DNA of 63,662 nt. Origin: Planctomycetota bacterium. Lineage in GTDB: Bacteria; Planctomycetota; JACOTG01; JAJDCM01. The stretch is from positions 1-63,662 of the forward strand of contig JAJDCM010000158.1 of the NCBI GenBank assembly GCA_029260825.1, in the 5' to 3' direction. The translations under genes and the position numbers were made by a program. Shown piece by piece: positions 62,164 through 63,662 of this stretch. The first letter of the stretch is position 1. Each line of letters opens with the position of its first letter. The notes beneath the pieces were generated by a model. That model worked only from the letters and a program-made list of their open reading frames with translations. It was not told the DNA's origin and made no database searches.

Positions 62164-62991
62164 TCACTTTGGGCCTCCGTTCCCACTTCGAGTCATCTTG
62201 AACTCGAGCTTCTGGTCCATGTCCATTCCCTGAAACTCAGCCTTCATGCTTCCCGATCCGCTCATCGAGATGAGCATGCCATCGGCTCGCGACAGATTCA
62301 CGATCTGGTCGATCCGAATCGCAGGCTTGACGCCTTCCTTGTCGGTATCGACGCCGTAGACGGTGATCAAAACGTTCAAGTCGTCCATCTCCTCGAGCTT
62401 GCACTTGGTTATGAGCTCGACGCAGCCGCCGGGTTTGCACTCGTGCATGGGGACGACAGGCTTCCATGAATCGCCAACGGACAGCGGCTTCTGGGGAAAC
62501 TGGGTGAACACAGCCTGCAGGGTCTCCTCTTTGTGCTCATCTCGATCTCCCAACTTGTCCTCGGCGAGAAAGGGACGAACCTCGAGGATCTTCCCGTAGG
62601 TGTCGACCTTGATCTCGTAGGTCTTTCCGACATCCTTCAGGAGTTCCTTGACCATGGGGTCAGTCGGCTTGGCGCCCTTGGAATCGAAGTCTATCTTGCC
62701 GTTGGCGCCGTCCATCTTGCCCCACTGACGTCCATAGGTAAGGTGGAGTGTCCTCGATTTGTCCTCGTTCGCCTTGATAACCTTGTACGTTTCCTCCGTG
62801 TGGATCTCGATAACGCTCTCGATCGCCATCTCACCGACTTTGATGTTCTGGGTGATGATTACATCGCTCTGGTAGGAGTGGATCGTGCCAGACTCAGGCC
62901 GAAAACGGCCATTTAGCTCTTCCTGCCTTTCCTGTGCCTGGACAAAACCGGACAGCAACAGAGCGAGGCACAAGGACCAAAGATTTTTCAT
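62164..62991 (-). CDS. Secreted DUF6263-like protein
   Basis: 275 aa from ATG 62991 (GAGGATAGTT upstream; an in-frame ATG four codons earlier has no better site). Signal peptide LWSLCLALLLSGFVQAQ. The mature part is a two-half all-beta protein with SVIEIHTEETYKVIK, TYEIKVDTYGKILEV and PQKPLSVGDSWKPVVP near the middle; the VGDSW motif is typical of DUF6263-type envelope proteins. Two cysteines lie in ECKPGGC. Function unknown. Probably the last gene of a small minus-strand group with the two short membrane proteins upstream of it. Confidence 0.75.
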   Translation of the reverse strand: MKNLWSLCLALLLSGFVQAQERQEELNGRFRPESGTIHSYQSDVIITQNIKVGEMAIESVIEIHTEETYKVIKANEDKSRTLHLTYGRQWGKMDGANGKIDFDSKGAKPTDPMVKELLKDVGKTYEIKVDTYGKILEVRPFLAEDKLGDRDEHKEETLQAVFTQFPQKPLSVGDSWKPVVPMHECKPGGCVELITKCKLEEMDDLNVLITVYGVDTDKEGVKPAIRIDQIVNLSRADGMLISMSGSGSMKAEFQGMDMDQKLEFKMTRSGNGGPK

Positions 62992-63025
62992 AACTATCCT
63001 CACTCAGGGGCGCCTACTAACCGTC

Positions 63026-63124
63026 CTACCCTTCGTCTTCATCCGAGGAGTCGGGAGCAAACACCAGGAACAAACTTCCAGCCAACACCCCTACCGCAAG
63101 GAGAAGTACCAAAATCTGCTTCAT
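63026..63124 (-). CDS. 32-residue single-span membrane peptide
   Basis: Short frame with a strong ribosome site (GGGAGGAG 5 nt before ATG 63124). MKQ is followed by a hydrophobic helix (ILVLLLAVGVLAGSLFLVFA) and an acidic tail (PDSSDEDEG). It lies 19 bp below the gene ending at 63144 and 34 bp above the DUF6263-like start, so it sits in line with both. No homologue recognised. The ribosome site, helix and spacing argue for a real gene. Confidence 0.6.
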   Translation of the reverse strand: MKQILVLLLAVGVLAGSLFLVFAPDSSDEDEG

Positions 63125-63143
63125 GTCTCCTCCCTTGAAAGCT

Positions 63144-63341
63144 CTACCCCGAACTCTTCCGTTCCCGACGACGGATAAAGAAGACAATCAGCCCAACCAA
63201 GGATAAGAGAAGAACAAACATGCCACCCACGACGATCAATCGATCGAGGCGTGCGATCCCTTCTTCCAGAGTTTGCCCCCCTTCGGCTCGCCCATCACTC
63301 GCGACCAGGAACGGAACGAGGATGGCTGCAGCTCCTCGCAC
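63144..63341 (-). CDS. Small membrane protein, start uncertain
   Basis: I propose GTG 63341 (65 aa): this gives a short hydrophobic leader (AAAILVPFLVASDGRAEGG), a linker and a C-terminal membrane helix (LIVVGGMFVLLLSLVGLIVFFI) ending in RRRERKSSG. The frame is open to 63485. A start at ATG 63464 is possible but would overlap the divergent kinase gene and adds no recognisable sequence. The outline (leader plus one C-terminal helix and basic tail) recalls small accessory proteins of membrane complexes, but I cannot name a family. Confidence 0.5.
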   Translation of the reverse strand: MRGAAAILVPFLVASDGRAEGGQTLEEGIARLDRLIVVGGMFVLLLSLVGLIVFFIRRRERKSSG

Positions 63342-63432
63342 AAAGTCGTTTGCTTCTTTACCCACGAAGACTCCCAAGGAAAACGGGACCAACTGGATCA
63401 CGGACAGGGACCGAATCTGGTCAAATTGAACT

Positions 63433-63662
63433 ATGAATTGTAGCGAATTCCATCCAATTCTCATGAATACCGCATCCACTTCCAAGATCTCGAAAAATTC
63501 CTACGAGCCGTGCCTCCAGACAAACTCCCCCACGCTCGAAGCGATCGATTTTCTCGAGAACCTGAAACCAGGAAAAGACGTGCCGCCCGACGTAAAGCCG
63601 CGAGACCGAACCCTCGGACAGACCGTCGGTGAATACCTGATCATCCCGAGATCGGCCGCGGC
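63433..63662 (+). CDS. Ser/Thr kinase N-terminus, 3' partial
   Basis: The frame from ATG 63433 (or 63463) reads TLEAIDFLENLKPGKDVPPD, VKPRDRTLGQTVGEYLIIP and runs off the window. This is the leader found before the kinase domain of WD40/TPR-type Hanks kinases, where EY.I..EIGRGGMG follows. Here EIGRG is encoded by the final bases but one frame away (GAGATCGGCCGCGGC, 63648-63662), so a base appears to be missing near 63645-63648. The gene may be frameshifted or the base lost in assembly. Confidence 0.55.
   Translation, partial: MNCSEFHPILMNTASTSKISKNSYEPCLQTNSPTLEAIDFLENLKPGKDVPPDVKPRDRTLGQTVGEYLIIPRSAA

Overview
The window looks like chromosomal DNA of a free-living, GC-rich (visibly high-50s percent) Gram-negative-type bacterium that invests in secreted repeat proteins and membrane-anchored Ser/Thr kinases. 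An ECF sigma factor next to a transmembrane WD40 kinase, FG-GAP/VCBS and YVTN propellers, beta-helix proteins, an IPTL-CTERM tail and a kinase fused to a formylglycine-generating-enzyme-like domain together suggest Acidobacteriota, Planctomycetota or a related candidate phylum. This placement is inference; there is no rRNA or other marker gene here.

Layout. 1-12.3 kb: exported proteins (IPTL-CTERM protein cut by the window edge, FG-GAP lipoprotein, beta-helix protein, second FG-GAP protein, PQQ-like propeller, alpha/alpha-toroid protein with a clear terminator). 12.3-16.2 kb: HNH endonuclease-like protein and a two-domain APH-like/P-loop kinase. 16.2-26 kb: a second FG-GAP lipoprotein, flanked on the left by a collapsed copy of the nifJ operon and on the right by the intact operon (pyruvate:ferredoxin oxidoreductase plus a DHOD-like flavoprotein). 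26-33 kb: HAMP/SpoIIE phosphatase, two tandem 340-aa secreted paralogues, beta-helix protein. 33.1-34.4 kb: remnants of HupE/UreJ, DUF4331 and TPR genes. 34.6-42.2 kb: kinase-FGE fusion, and a large TPR-CHAT protein whose two ends are frameshifted. 42.4-49 kb: beta-helix protein and YVTN propeller protein. 49-52.6 kb: ABC-2 exporter operon. 52.7-56 kb: FG-GAP remnant and second YVTN protein. 56.2-61.3 kb: ECF sigma factor and a kinase with a beta-helix segment inside its WD40 region. 61.3-63.7 kb: Phd/PIN toxin-antitoxin pair, small envelope genes, and the start of another kinase.

Two signals link genes across the window. (1) Four FNR/CRP-type palindromes (TTGAY-N4-RTCAA) lie in non-coding DNA: one upstream of the toroid gene, one before the APH-like kinase, and two between nifJ and the phosphatase. 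This suggests one oxygen- or redox-responsive regulon. (2) Five exported proteins with three unrelated N-terminal architectures (FG-GAP, beta-helix, YVTN) end in one recognisable ~150-residue C-terminal module (GNVN...VNG...NP.PL...FTLQG...SVTNAV) that I cannot assign to a named family. Gene decay is also frequent: a collapsed nifJ operon copy, a DUF4331/TPR/HupE graveyard, an FG-GAP remnant and several single-base frameshifts.
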